Assembly (NCBI GenBank): GCA_030407315.1
Contig: JALQPE010002695.1
Span: 1-64,000 of the forward strand
DNA length: 64,000 nucleotides
Source: Asparagopsis taxiformis
Taxonomy: Eukaryota; Rhodophyta; Florideophyceae; Bonnemaisoniales; Bonnemaisoniaceae
Direction: 5' to 3'
Position 1 is the stretch's first letter. Every line of letters begins with the position of its first letter. Of the stretch, positions 18,537 to 28,870 are shown one piece after another. The notes below the pieces were generated by a model. The model saw only the letters and a program-made list of their open reading frames with translations. It was not told where the DNA came from and did not search any database. The position numbers were made by a program, and so were the translations under genes.

Positions 18537-21500
18537 ATGGAGAGCAATACATCTGGGATCCGAATAGAAAAGCTGGACTACTCCAACTTCCATTCATGGA
18601 AACAAAATATGGAACTCATCCTCGGTCATCGAGAGGTAGACGAAATGATTGACTCGGAACTTTGTCCTCCTCGCCCTACAGACCCAGAAGAGCTTTCGAA
18701 ATGGCTACGGAAGGATAAAACTGCCCGAATGGCCATCGGAATCACGTTGTCCGACGAGATGCTCAAGAATGTTACACACACCACTACTGCTCTAGAAATG
18801 TGGCAAGAGATTTGTAACGTGCATCAAAGGCATACATTGCTCAACAAACTAGCCGCGAGGCGGGACTTCTATACTGCTACGATGAGACCAGGTGAGCAAA
18901 TGCTGGTTTATATCAACCGGGTTCGACAAATGGCAACAGTATTGACCTCCATGGGTGTCAACATTGACGATAAAGAAATGGCCATGGCTGTTCTCAATGG
19001 ACTTCCCTCTTCTTTCCAAACGCTTATTACTGCTCTTGATGCTATCGGGGATGAGGACCCCACCTTTACGTTCGACAAAGTACGCAGTCTCCTTCTCCAA
19101 GAGGAGCGTCGAGCTGCGATCCAGAAACCTCGAGGGTCGTCTTCGGATACAGCTGCTTTGGTTTCCACAAGTGGAAAGCCTTCTGGAAACATCAACAGGA
19201 AGAAATGTACCCACTGTGGGCGTACGAACCATACAGAACCGTATTGTTGGCAGAAGTATGGCCGACCTCCCCGCTCCCGCTCGAACAAACCTCGCACTTC
19301 TGCTCACATATCTCAACGAGAGTCGAACTTAACCTCTATGGCTGCCGTAGCGATGGACACTGAACAGAACAAAGATGATGAAGGAAAAGAGTATGTTTGT
19401 CTACTCTCATCATATTCTGAGTCGCTCAAGGAGATACACATCGCATCTACCTGGTACATCGACTCCGCAGCTACTTCTCATATGACGTTCGATCGAACAA
19501 TGTTTGTTTCCTACAAGAAATTAAAACCTTTCAGTGTGACTCTAGGAGACAAATCAACTGCACTAGCTGTGGGATGTGGCGATGTTAAACTTTCAATCCT
19601 AGTAAACGGGAAAGAAAGAGTTTACCTACTTAAAGATGTCCTTCATGTTCCGTCATTTATTTTTTCCCTCATATCAGTGAGTACTCTCACTGCTCGTGGA
19701 ATATCGGTACAGTTTACGAACAATGGAGTCATCTTAACTAAAGACGGAGGCGCGATAGCCACCGGACACAAACGTAACGGACTCTATGCTATCGATCTCA
19801 ATGTTCCTCCTAAAGAAAGGGATATTGGAATAGAATCTGCTTGTGTTGCTTCTCTGCAACTATGGCATGAACGATTAGGCCACTTCGACAAAAATGGAAT
19901 ATCTCGAATGGCACAAATCTCCGCGGTGAATGGACTCAGAATCAAAAACGACTCATCCCCGAAAACCCATCTGTGTGAAGGGTGCGTTACCGGTAAAATG
20001 CCTCGTGTAGCGATCCCGAAATCTTCTCTGACGAGAGCCTTTGAGATACTTGATTTAGTTCACACAGACCTAGCAGGGCCTATAGAACCACGCTCAAAAG
20101 GGGGAGCTCGATATTTCGTTACTTTCATTGACGACAAGTCTCGTTGGCTCACTGTCTATCCGTTGCATCGGAAGTCTGATTGCTTCGATGCATTCCAGCG
20201 CTTTCTGTGCTTGGCTGAAACACAAACAGGGCGAGTACTTCGTCAATTACGCTCCGACGGAGGGGGAGAATATTTCTCCAATGAGTTCTGCTCTTTCCTT
20301 GAAATGAAAGGCATCAAACGGCAGACGACTTGTGCATACACTCCACAACAGAACGGCGTAGCAGAACGTATGAATCGAACTCTGAAGGATCACATTCGAA
20401 CCATGCTTCATCACAACTCTACTCCATTGGAGTTCTGGGCAGAGGCACTCTCTTGTGCTGCCTACATTCGTAATCGAGTTACTAGTCGTTCTCTTCCATC
20501 TGGAACGACTCCTTTTGAAATCTGGCACGGCCGAAAACCAAACATCGCGCACTTGCGCACGTTCGGCAGAAATTGCTGGTATAAAATTCCAGATAAACAT
20601 CTACAGACGCTAGACTACCGTTCAGTCAAAGCGATAATGCTTGGGTACGCAGAAGCACAGAAAGCATACAAGTTATGGGACTTCACAAATGAGAAAATAG
20701 TAGTGTCTCGAGATGTGATCTTCGACGAGACGAAATCGAAAAAGGTGACTAAGGAGTCTGACTACACAGAATTTGACACTTTCTCTTATGAGACTTTTGA
20801 GAACCACACATCTGAGAACTCTCCAGGTTCTCGTACACAAAAGAACTCTCCTCCCTCTCCACCCTCAAGTCCCTCTACTGAACATATCACATCACAGCCA
20901 CAATCTCCTCCACCCACATCTGCTTCAGGACCTGACGTTTCCATTATTAATGCTCCTCGAAAATCTTCCCGTGCTCGAAAACCTCCGGGTGAATGGTGGA
21001 AAACCACTGCCATCGTTTCTGCTGCGGCTGATTCCACTCCAGAACACCTCCTCACCTTCGCTGAGGTGACCAAGGGGGAGGAGAAAGGTCTATGGATCGA
21101 AGCAATCCAATCCGAAATGGATTCTCTCCATGCAAATCGCACTTGGATTCTGGTCCCCCGCAGTGAAGCTGTCAACCTTCTTTCTTCAAAATGGGTCTTC
21201 AAACGCAAAGATGTCATCAACGACAACGGAGAGCACTCAATAAAGCATAAAGCTCGGCTCGTAACGCGAGGATTCGAGCAGAAATATGGCATTGACTATG
21301 CCGAAACATACGCACCTGTTGTCAAGTTCTGCACTCTACGCATGTTCTTCGCTCTGACTGTTCATCACGATCTTTTCTGCGATCAGATGGATGTGAAGAC
21401 AGCCTTTCTCTATGGTGACCTCGAACAAGAAATATACATGGAGCAGCCTGAGGGGTTTGTGAGTCCAGCGTATCCCAACCATGTCTGTAAACTTCAGAAA

Positions 21501-22613
21501 GCACTTTACGGTCTCAAACAGGCTCCAAGGCAGTGGCACGCTAAAATTGACGAGTTTCTCATATCTGAACTCACATTCCAGAGCTCCCCGTACGATCCAT
21601 GCTTCTATGTTAGGAACAGTAAGGATTCTATGGTGATCATTGCACTTTACGTGGATGATTTGTTGCTGGCCTCTAGCAGCAGAGACTTATTGGACGAACT
21701 AAAGGAAGAGTTCTGCAAACGCTTCGAGATGAAAGACTGTGGCAGAGCTCGAGTGTGCCTTGGACTAGAAATTGTACGAGACCCTTCCAGAGGGCTGTTG
21801 CACTTGAATCAAACCCGATACGCCGAAAAGGTATTGGAACGATTCGGAATGGAAAACTCCAGCCCTGTTACAACTCCAATGCAAGCTCAGATCTCGATTG
21901 GGGATACCGAAACAGAGGCAATTGACTCCACACTCTACCGCAAAGCCATTGGAAGCCTAATGTATCTAGCTGTGGGAACTCGTCCTGACATCGCGTTTGC
22001 AGTCGGAAGACTTGCTCAGTTCGTCGAGACTCCAACCAAATCTCTCTGGGTAGCTGTGAAGCGCGTTCTACGATATGTTTCAGGTACTAAAGGTTTTGGG
22101 GTACTTTACAAGGCCTCAGAGGATCTATCACCGGTAGTATTTAGCGACTCAGATTGGGGAGGCTGCACAATAAATCGGAAATCTACCAGCGGCTACGTCT
22201 TCATGATGGCTGGCGCAGCTGTGAGCTGGAAGTCTCGCAAGCAAAGCTGTGTAGCTCAGTCTTCCTCCGAGGCTGAATACATGGCCCTGAGTGCTGCTGT
22301 AAAGGAGGCTATTTGGCTCAGCAATATAGTTGGTTTCGGCAGCGGGAACAGCTCCGCAGATCCGATTCTCATCAATGTCGATAACCAAGGCTCAATCAAG
22401 ATGGCCAAGAATGACGCATGGGGAACTCGAACCAAACATATCGACATCCAATATCATTTCGTCCGAGATTGTCTACTGAAGGAGATGTTTGCAATTGACT
22501 ACTGCCCAACATCTGAAATGATAGCCGACCTGCTGACTAAGCCTCTGCAACGCGTTCAGTTCATGAAGCTCCGAGAACTTATGGGTGTGTCAGCACTGTC
22601 ATCAATCGAGTAA
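18537..22613 (+). CDS. Gag-Pol polyprotein of copia element 2
   Basis: This intact frame of 1358 residues has the same domain order as element 1: gag, CTHCGRTNHTEPYC zinc knuckle, protease (YIDSAATSHMT), integrase (HTDLAGP, LRSDGGGEYFSNEF, ERMNRTL), reverse transcriptase (MDVKTAFLYGDL, YVDDLLLAS) and RNase H (SDSDWGG, SSSEAEYMAL). It is closer to element 3 than to element 1. The TAA stop falls eight codons before the in-frame TGA in the LTR; the related element 3 reads CAG at that place. No lesion is visible, so the copy looks functional. Confidence 0.97.
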   Translation: MESNTSGIRIEKLDYSNFHSWKQNMELILGHREVDEMIDSELCPPRPTDPEELSKWLRKDKTARMAIGITLSDEMLKNVTHTTTALEMWQEICNVHQRHTLLNKLAARRDFYTATMRPGEQMLVYINRVRQMATVLTSMGVNIDDKEMAMAVLNGLPSSFQTLITALDAIGDEDPTFTFDKVRSLLLQEERRAAIQKPRGSSSDTAALVSTSGKPSGNINRKKCTHCGRTNHTEPYCWQKYGRPPRSRSNKPRTSAHISQRESNLTSMAAVAMDTEQNKDDEGKEYVCLLSSYSESLKEIHIASTWYIDSAATSHMTFDRTMFVSYKKLKPFSVTLGDKSTALAVGCGDVKLSILVNGKERVYLLKDVLHVPSFIFSLISVSTLTARGISVQFTNNGVILTKDGGAIATGHKRNGLYAIDLNVPPKERDIGIESACVASLQLWHERLGHFDKNGISRMAQISAVNGLRIKNDSSPKTHLCEGCVTGKMPRVAIPKSSLTRAFEILDLVHTDLAGPIEPRSKGGARYFVTFIDDKSRWLTVYPLHRKSDCFDAFQRFLCLAETQTGRVLRQLRSDGGGEYFSNEFCSFLEMKGIKRQTTCAYTPQQNGVAERMNRTLKDHIRTMLHHNSTPLEFWAEALSCAAYIRNRVTSRSLPSGTTPFEIWHGRKPNIAHLRTFGRNCWYKIPDKHLQTLDYRSVKAIMLGYAEAQKAYKLWDFTNEKIVVSRDVIFDETKSKKVTKESDYTEFDTFSYETFENHTSENSPGSRTQKNSPPSPPSSPSTEHITSQPQSPPPTSASGPDVSIINAPRKSSRARKPPGEWWKTTAIVSAAADSTPEHLLTFAEVTKGEEKGLWIEAIQSEMDSLHANRTWILVPRSEAVNLLSSKWVFKRKDVINDNGEHSIKHKARLVTRGFEQKYGIDYAETYAPVVKFCTLRMFFALTVHHDLFCDQMDVKTAFLYGDLEQEIYMEQPEGFVSPAYPNHVCKLQKALYGLKQAPRQWHAKIDEFLISELTFQSSPYDPCFYVRNSKDSMVIIALYVDDLLLASSSRDLLDELKEEFCKRFEMKDCGRARVCLGLEIVRDPSRGLLHLNQTRYAEKVLERFGMENSSPVTTPMQAQISIGDTETEAIDSTLYRKAIGSLMYLAVGTRPDIAFAVGRLAQFVETPTKSLWVAVKRVLRYVSGTKGFGVLYKASEDLSPVVFSDSDWGGCTINRKSTSGYVFMMAGAAVSWKSRKQSCVAQSSSEAEYMALSAAVKEAIWLSNIVGFGSGNSSADPILINVDNQGSIKMAKNDAWGTRTKHIDIQYHFVRDCLLKEMFAIDYCPTSEMIADLLTKPLQRVQFMKLRELMGVSALSSIE

Positions 22614-22616
22614 GCC

Positions 22617-22628
22617 AAAGAGGGGGAG
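22617..22628 (+). other. polypurine tract of element 2
   Basis: AAAGAGGGGGAG lies immediately upstream of the 3' LTR. Confidence 0.85.
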
Positions 22629-23103
22629 TGTTGAATCACTGCGAATAGGCCTCGAAGGCCTAATTCCGTGAGAAAACTTTGACTCTCGATTTCTCTATGA
22701 AGGAGTGCTCTGAGCGCTCCGAAACCTATCTCATTGTATTCAGCGTCACCGAATTAGTCGGGTAGCAACTTCTCCGGGGCTCTTACGACACTCCATTACG
22801 GAGTAACTAGCCTCAGAAGTTTTAATTTGTTTGTCATAATTCAAATTAGTAATTAGAAATGCTAGGACGAGTTGAGGTCCTGGCACTGGGAAAAATGTTA
22901 TGATATATGTACACGTGGCGATGGCATGATAGAAATCACACGTGTACCAGATTGGCAGGTGGTGATGGCAACGACAGACTGTCTGGACAAACCAAGAACA
23001 GGCTGTCCGACTCACCGTTGGCGCATCTCGCCAGTAGTAGAAATAATCTGGTGAGCTCGCAATTTTTAGTAAACACTGGTAAGCCACCATTTTGATTCTC
23101 ACA
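22629..23103 (+). repeat. 3' LTR of element 2
   Basis: It is identical to 16679-17153 except for one A/G difference near its start. Confidence 0.95.
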
Positions 23104-23108
23104 ATTCC
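23104..23108. other. target-site duplication of element 2 (right copy)
   Basis: ATTCC follows the CA end of the 3' LTR and matches 16674-16678. Confidence 0.9.
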
Positions 23109-26100
23109 AGCGCTTTGGAAAAGACGTACTTGTGGGACCCTGGACACACCCAGATAGGGAATGGGTCATCTCCGTTGGCAATAACAAAGTAACCCGGAAG
23201 TTGATCTTTGCGGTCGCGAGGAGGAACAGGGAAATCATTGTGTGGGACCTGCCGAGGACACCCCTTTCCCGTTATCAAAAACCGTCCCCCAGATGCCGGC
23301 ATGACAAGTTTTTCTCCCGGTAAACCGCACTCTTCCAGCCCTATCAGCCGGACAAGGATTCCCAACCACACATCCAGCAGGGCTCGCCGCGTCACAAACT
23401 TGAACCGGTCGATATGCGTCTCATCGTTCTCGGCATAGTCAACCAGGCAGTGGCGCGTAGACGTGAAGCGAGCCCTCCCCTCATTCCGGTTCTTCTCATC
23501 TGTTTCATCGTCCCCTGTATTGACAATGGGACTCCACAGTTGCCGGTTCCCAGGGTCCTTGTGCACCTGCTTCCCCTCCCATGTTCCCGAGAAGTACCGA
23601 AACAATTCCTGGCTAGAAATTTCTTCCATGAGACCCAAGTCAAATGGGAACTTGTCCGACGCATCGAGGTAGCTTACATCCGCGAAATTGTGCATCACCG
23701 TATACCCTCGTTCATTGATTTCCGTTTGGCAATTGTGGAAGTACGCCATACCAGTGCCGGCCTCATACGAATCCTTCCAGCTTGTAGACATTCGCGTAAC
23801 CTGGGCGAAGTCCAGCCTCGAGGGTAGAAACGTCGATGTAGGCTCACACATCGCCTTGGCAGCCATCTTCCACGCTGCGAAAAACATCGGATAGATGGTG
23901 TCGATCTCGAAAACAAGATGACGAGCCCGATGTTGTTCCGGAATATGCAGCCCCTCAAACACAGGGTCCATCGCCACTTGCTTCAAATACCTCACCTCTC
24001 TGCCCTCCTCATCGATTTCCACACTCTCCAATAACAACCTGAGCTCAATCGGGGGCAGACAGCCAACCCTCACCGATGCGATGACATCCGCGGGACGCTG
24101 CGCCAGATGATGCCCTTCAGCTCGGTCTTTGACTTCGAAATCGTCAGGAAGAGATGGCATACGGTCGTCGAACAGGAGGTCGTGTTCAGAAGGAGAGTCA
24201 CGAACGATGTAACCGTCTTCATCGACTTCCACTCCTTCCGGAACAGTGAATGTAATTGTCACTTCGCGGACCCCCTTGCTTTCGGCTTGGCCCTCGTCTG
24301 CACCCTGTTAGTCTTCCTCGTCCGAAGCGGTATGGACAGATTCTTGGTTGGAGGGAGTCGCACCAGCACGTTGGTTATCTTGGGGGACAATCTCAACGGC
24401 AGAATCGGGGGAACGGGCGGAGTCTTCGTCAACCTCATCACCGGAAACAGTGGCTTGTTGTTGATCGGTGGCTTTATCAACAACGGCCTGCTCTTCTTCC
24501 CCGGCGGATTGTTATACCACAACCGGCTCTTCTTCCTCGAGGCGTGGGCTCCCCGTCGAGCGAAGTCGCTGTGAACGGCGGCGGATGCCATGCGAAGCAG
24601 GCTCATGTTCGACATTCCGCTGCTTCTTGTGAGTGAGTCTCACATTGGCAGCAGAAGGGCGGCGTTTGCGTCGAGCCTTAGTCTTCTCCTTCAATGTCGG
24701 ATTGAAAAACTCTTTCAAGTTCGTTTCCAAATCCTGTAAACGCGTGGTTCTCCGTCGCATTCGAACCTCACTGCTCCGGTCGTCCCCTCTATACATTGCA
24801 ATGGCATTGGTGAGATGCCATTGCAACTCCTTCGGCTGCTTAACCGACCCAATTGCCATCTCTGTGCTCAGAAATGACTTGCGCATAATACTCTTTGGGC
24901 GCCCAAACGCGGCGTACAGAGAATTTGCTATTGCAATCACGCGACGGACGTATGTATAGAAGTCGTTCACGTCAAAGCGTCCATCCGGACGTCCACCATG
25001 AGCAGGGTTCAAGTACTCCGAAAGACCACGCAAGACGAAGACAAAGTTTTCTTCCAGCAACTCGCGCACTATCTTGTGGTCCAGGTGCGTTATCCCAATC
25101 TCGTTGCGGCGCTCGGAATTGTTCAGCTCACGCAACACGTCGTCGAGAACAGGATGCTTTAGCGTTGCTATAGCCAAACGCGTCCACCGCCGGGCCGTGT
25201 TCGTTGAATTCATCATCCCCATGAACTGCGCCTCGAACAATGTTCGGATGACATCAGACTCACGCAAGTCGCCAGCGTTTTCCACGTTATTTGCAACAGC
25301 AATCGTACGAATGAACTGCTGGATGGACGACAAGATTCGAACCAGGGAGCGCTCCGTCAGTTGCGTCCCAGTCGTATGGTTCGACTCTGCACTCTTGTGG
25401 ATGATCTCATGAGGCTGAAGATCACTGTTGTCCTTGCGGTGAAGGTAGTACACATCCAGAGGCTGAGTAACCCAGCGCAAGCGGTTTGCGTCCTGTGGCA
25501 GCTTGGTTCTGTGCATACGGGTGAGGCGCGTGAAGTCATCGGCAATGCTATGCATAGCATTGAGACGATGCAGTCCGTCGATCACGGTCACGTTCGCATT
25601 GGCATGGAATTTGCCATTCTGGAACAGACGCGTGTCGACGGGCAGATGCGTGTTCTGCGACCTCAGCACCGTCACAGTGATACGCGAAGAGCTCACATAC
25701 CCCACAGCCAACATATTGTTGCGCAGGTCCTCCACGTGGTCTTCTTTCACATCGCGAAGGGTCACGGCCGGTTCCACTAGCTGCCTCACCAACACAGTCG
25801 CTCCTTCTCCGACGTAATCCGACGTCACAAACTTGGGCACCGTAATTTGCGTCCTCTGCTGCTCACGAATGCTTTCCGCCACCTTCGGTTCGTCGTCCAC
25901 CTCGGTTACGTCCTGCGTAGTAGTTTCGGTGACGTTGGAGCGAGCAGGGTGCTTCGTGCCTCCACTGGAGGCTCTAGCAGAGCGAGCAGGGTGCTTCGTG
26001 CCTCCACTGGAGGCTCTGGCAGAGCGAGCAGGGCGCTTCGTGCCTCCCGAAACCGGGACGGAGCGTGCTGGATGCTTCGTACCCCCCGAACCAGTGATTT

Positions 26101-26590
26101 CGCCTGCTGGACCGGTACTGGGCATCCGTCCCGAGCTGGCCTGGTTCGTCGCTGCGTTGAAGTTTGACGCTGCAGCAGGGGTACGAATGTCGCTAGGGCC
26201 ATCCTCCGCAGCGGGGCGCATCATCCGAGTATCCCAAGGGTAAAACGCCGCGGCGTATGCTCCACCCATCGTCTCTGGCGGTCCCTCGGCGCCATCAAAC
26301 ATGTACGGGAACGGGAGGTCCTTGAACTTGTCCTTAGTCGCAATGTTGCGCACGACGATATAGTCCGCCTCGTCGGTTTCCGGCAGCTTGTGGTTGTGCA
26401 GCGTGCGCGGAAGGCCAACATCACCACCAGCAGTGCTCACCGAAGCCGTCCCAATATGCACAGCCAAACCGTCCACGTCCGCAAACAAATTGACATCGAC
26501 GCCGCGCTTGAGTCCGCGCGACTCCGCTGACGCGCTCACTTGATCACCGCAAACCGTTGAAAACAAACTGCTGAAATGCGTATCCGCCAT
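23104..26590 (-). pseudogene. ParB-like / 2OG-Fe(II) dioxygenase fusion gene, split and with two in-frame TAA codons
   Basis: From the ATG at 26590 one minus-strand frame runs to the element 2 junction, broken only by TAA at 24512-24514 and TAA at 24308-24310. The 67 codons between the stops stay open, acidic and Gln-rich. Part one (692 codons) has GGTKHPARS-type repeats at about 169-218 and a ParB-like domain at about 255-345 with VIDGLHR (338-342). Part two has HND at about 341-343 of its own frame, the first two iron ligands of a 2OG dioxygenase, and breaks after CPGSHKYVF; the last ligand is at 16162-16678. The same ParB-then-dioxygenase order occurs in the genes at 35651 and 40326, which supports the fusion. 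Likely role: oxidation of a base or protein on ParB-bound DNA (inference). The gene is dead here because of the retrotransposon. Confidence 0.75.
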
Positions 26591-26940
26591 GGTTGTTAGT
26601 TGTTGAGTTGGAAAGGAAAAGAGATGGTTGACGTTGACGTATTGGAGTGATGTGGATAGTAGGTTTCACGTTGCTTGAAGAATGGTCGTGAACGCCAATC
26701 GCTGGAAATAATAACACAATACAACCGAAATTTTGTTAGGTACACACCTATCGTGACCGCTGGAATGCAAGACAGGCAATCGAGATGTGAGTGTCCGTTC
26801 GGAACGGGCCCGAGTCGGGCTCTCGAAACCTGACGAGGTGGCGTGAAGCAGGCAGTGTCCTTGATGTGTAATGTGTTAAAATTACAGCTGTCAAGCTAGG
26901 CGGCTTTTGGGGCGGCTGCGAGCACCCCTTTATCCGGGGA
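26591..26940. other. 5' region of the split ParB-2OG gene
   Basis: This non-coding 350 bp lies between the ATG at 26590 and the tandem repeats. It must contain the promoter if the gene was ever transcribed, but I can assign no motif. Confidence 0.3.
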
Positions 26941-27640
26941 ACACCCTGATTTGAGTTAAAATTTGGGCTATTCTCAAAACATGCACATGTGAACATGTTT
27001 TTGAGATGGGGGTGTGCCGTACGGCACAATCGACCCGCCCAAATCGTTGATTTTTGCAAGATTTTTTGTGCCCGAAATTTTAGAATTTCTGGGCTGGCCA
27101 GCAGTGCATCTGAGCTGGACATCCACCGGACGTCCATTTCAGGTTGGTCGTGTGCTGCCTACATCCACGCATTGCAGCAACTAAGCAGGCGGGTTCACTA
27201 CTAATATAAAGTGCACGGAATATGAGTAACGTGATGGGTGAGTAGTGTTTGTGTTGAGGGAGTAAGGCGGGACCATTATGAAACACGGAAGAAGATTTCT
27301 CCCTAGCATAACTTAGGCCTGAAGCCTGGAATCGACCCATCTTTCGGCGCCATTTAGCCTCACAGTTAGTGCTTACAGAAGCCAGTGATGACCCCGCTCG
27401 GGGCGGCGGCCGGTGCCTGGGGCCGTTGTGGCCAAATTAAGACACCCTGATTTGAATTAAAATTTGGGCTATTCTCAAAAACATGCACATGTGAACATGT
27501 TTTTGAGATGGGGGTGTGCCGTACGGCACAATCGACCCGCCCAAATCGTTGATTTTTTACAATATTTTGGCTGCCCGAAATTCTACAATTTCTGGGCTGG
27601 CCAGTAATGCAATAGCTATCTGCTCTAAACCGATTCTAAC
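26941..27640. repeat. tandem repeat units, right set
   Basis: ACACCCTGATTTGA occurs at 26941 and again at 27442, giving a 501-bp direct repeat; the second unit is cut at about 27610. Each unit holds the CTCAAAAACATG inverted repeat, the GTGCCGTACGGCAC palindrome, and GGCTGGCCAG. The first unit also has GGACGTCC and the CGGGGCGGCGGCCGGT block. It is the same unit, in the same orientation, as at 15370-15960. Confidence 0.8.
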
Positions 27641-28129
27641 AAGCAGAAAGAATCCTCTCCATGACGATGCTCTCGAATTGAGTGCAATGCAACGGACTCC
27701 CTCCAAGAGAACGATAAAGCATCGTCTTTTCCAAGGCATTTCCGTACGAAAAATAATCGAAAAACATATTTGACTTTAACCTAACAGCTATCGCGAGCAC
27801 CGTACTCAGCTATATTTCCTCTGTAATTTCCTTCCTCCAACCAATCAATAGCCGCTTGGTCACAGGCTTAAAAGCCTTCCACTATCTGTCCTATCCATCG
27901 AAGACCCTCGGAGGGTTCGATCCAGGCCTTGATCACCCATGATGGGTGTGCAACCCGAGAAAACGAAAATGGAACATATTGCGACAGGGACGAGATATCA
28001 TTCAATGAAAGAGAAGTTCTCTTTCGTTTACTTTTTCTAACAAGATTCTAAACGTCTACAAACCCTATGTCGTCCGTCCGTTTTCATCCCGGAGAGATGT
28101 GGATGTGAGGTAAGACGCAGTGGTGATAT
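27641..28129. other. spacer left of the giant CACTA element
   Basis: No gene is supported. A lone B-box-like GGGTTCGATCC at about 27914-27924 has no convincing A box. The palindrome GTGATATCAC (28122-28131) overlaps the element's first bases. Confidence 0.35.
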
Positions 28130-28141
28130 CACTACGGTGTT
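28130..28141 (+). repeat. left terminal inverted repeat of the CACTA element
   Basis: CACTACGGTGTT matches the reverse complement of 53109-53120 at 12 of 12 positions. Similarity fades beyond that. Confidence 0.85.
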
Positions 28142-28495
28142 AAAAAGGGGGCCTCAGACAGTACTGCGAGACAGTGATTTTTACTGTCTGAGACAGTAAA
28201 AATCACTATGCGGCAAATGAAAATTAATGCCACACTTGGAGACAGTGATTTGCACTGTCTGGCAGACAGTACGGAACACTGTCTGCAGACAGTAAAAAAC
28301 ACTGTCTCACAGTACTGTCTGAGGCAGTGAATGGAGACAGTAAAAATTAATGATTTATTCAATAGTTGGATATGATGTAATTTACTGTACTGGGCAGTGT
28401 TGGCGGATAGTGTTTTGTATTGGCCAAGGCAACATGGCCGGATAGTGAAATACGCTGCCTGGGACAATAGATGGAACCAACACGGTGCACTGTCC
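28142..28495. repeat. left subterminal palindromic repeats
   Basis: GACAGT and its complement ACTGTC occur many times, often as short palindromes such as CAGACAGTAAAAA...ACTGTCTG. The pattern matches the right end (52741-53108) and fits binding sites for a transposon-encoded protein, as in En/Spm. Confidence 0.75.
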
Positions 28496-28870
28496 TGGGC
28501 AGTACCTGGAGACAGTGATTTTCACTGTCCTGGGCAGTACCTGTAGACAGTACTTTGTGCTGCCCTGGGCAGTACCTGTAGACAGTACTTTGTGCTGCCC
28601 TGGGCAGCACCTGTAGACAGTACTTTGTGCTGCCCTGGGCAGCACCTGTAGACAGTACTTTGTGCTGCCCTGGGCAGTACCTGTAGACAGTATTTCGTGC
28701 TGCCCTGGGCAGCACCTGTAGACAGTATTTCGTGCTGCCCTGGGCAGCACCTGTAGACAGTATTTCGTGCTGCCCTGGGCAGTACCTGTAGACAGTACTT
28801 TGTGCTGCCCTGGGCAGCACCTGTAGACAGTACTTTGTGCTGCCCTGGGCAGCACCTGTAGACAGCAAAA
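28496..28870. repeat. 35-bp tandem repeat array
   Basis: About ten head-to-tail copies of a 35-bp unit are present, each containing GACAGTACTTTG, the palindrome GTGCTGCCCTGGGCAGCAC or a close variant, and ACCTGTA. The apparent protein frames on the minus strand simply translate this repeat and are not genes. Confidence 0.9.

Larger units (their letters stand above)
16679..23103 (+). mobile_element. Ty1/copia LTR retrotransposon, element 2
   Basis: This complete element of 6425 bp has 475-bp LTRs with about one mismatch, a 5-bp duplication (ATTCC), primer-binding site, antisense tRNA-like segment, spliced zinc-finger ORF, intact gag-pol and a purine tract. It is inserted in antisense orientation into the dioxygenase part of the ParB-2OG gene. 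The near-identical LTRs show a recent insertion. Confidence 0.97.

Noticed and set aside
4411..24514. A variant genetic code with TAA read as Gln
   Set aside because: Three TAA codons interrupt otherwise open frames, but five intact frames of more than 1100 codons contain no TAA while using CAA freely, and TAA also ends some frames. Nonsense mutation of CAA is simpler.
27914..27924. A possible tRNA gene (GGGTTCGATCC)
   Set aside because: Only a B box is present; no A box at a proper distance and no cloverleaf pairing.
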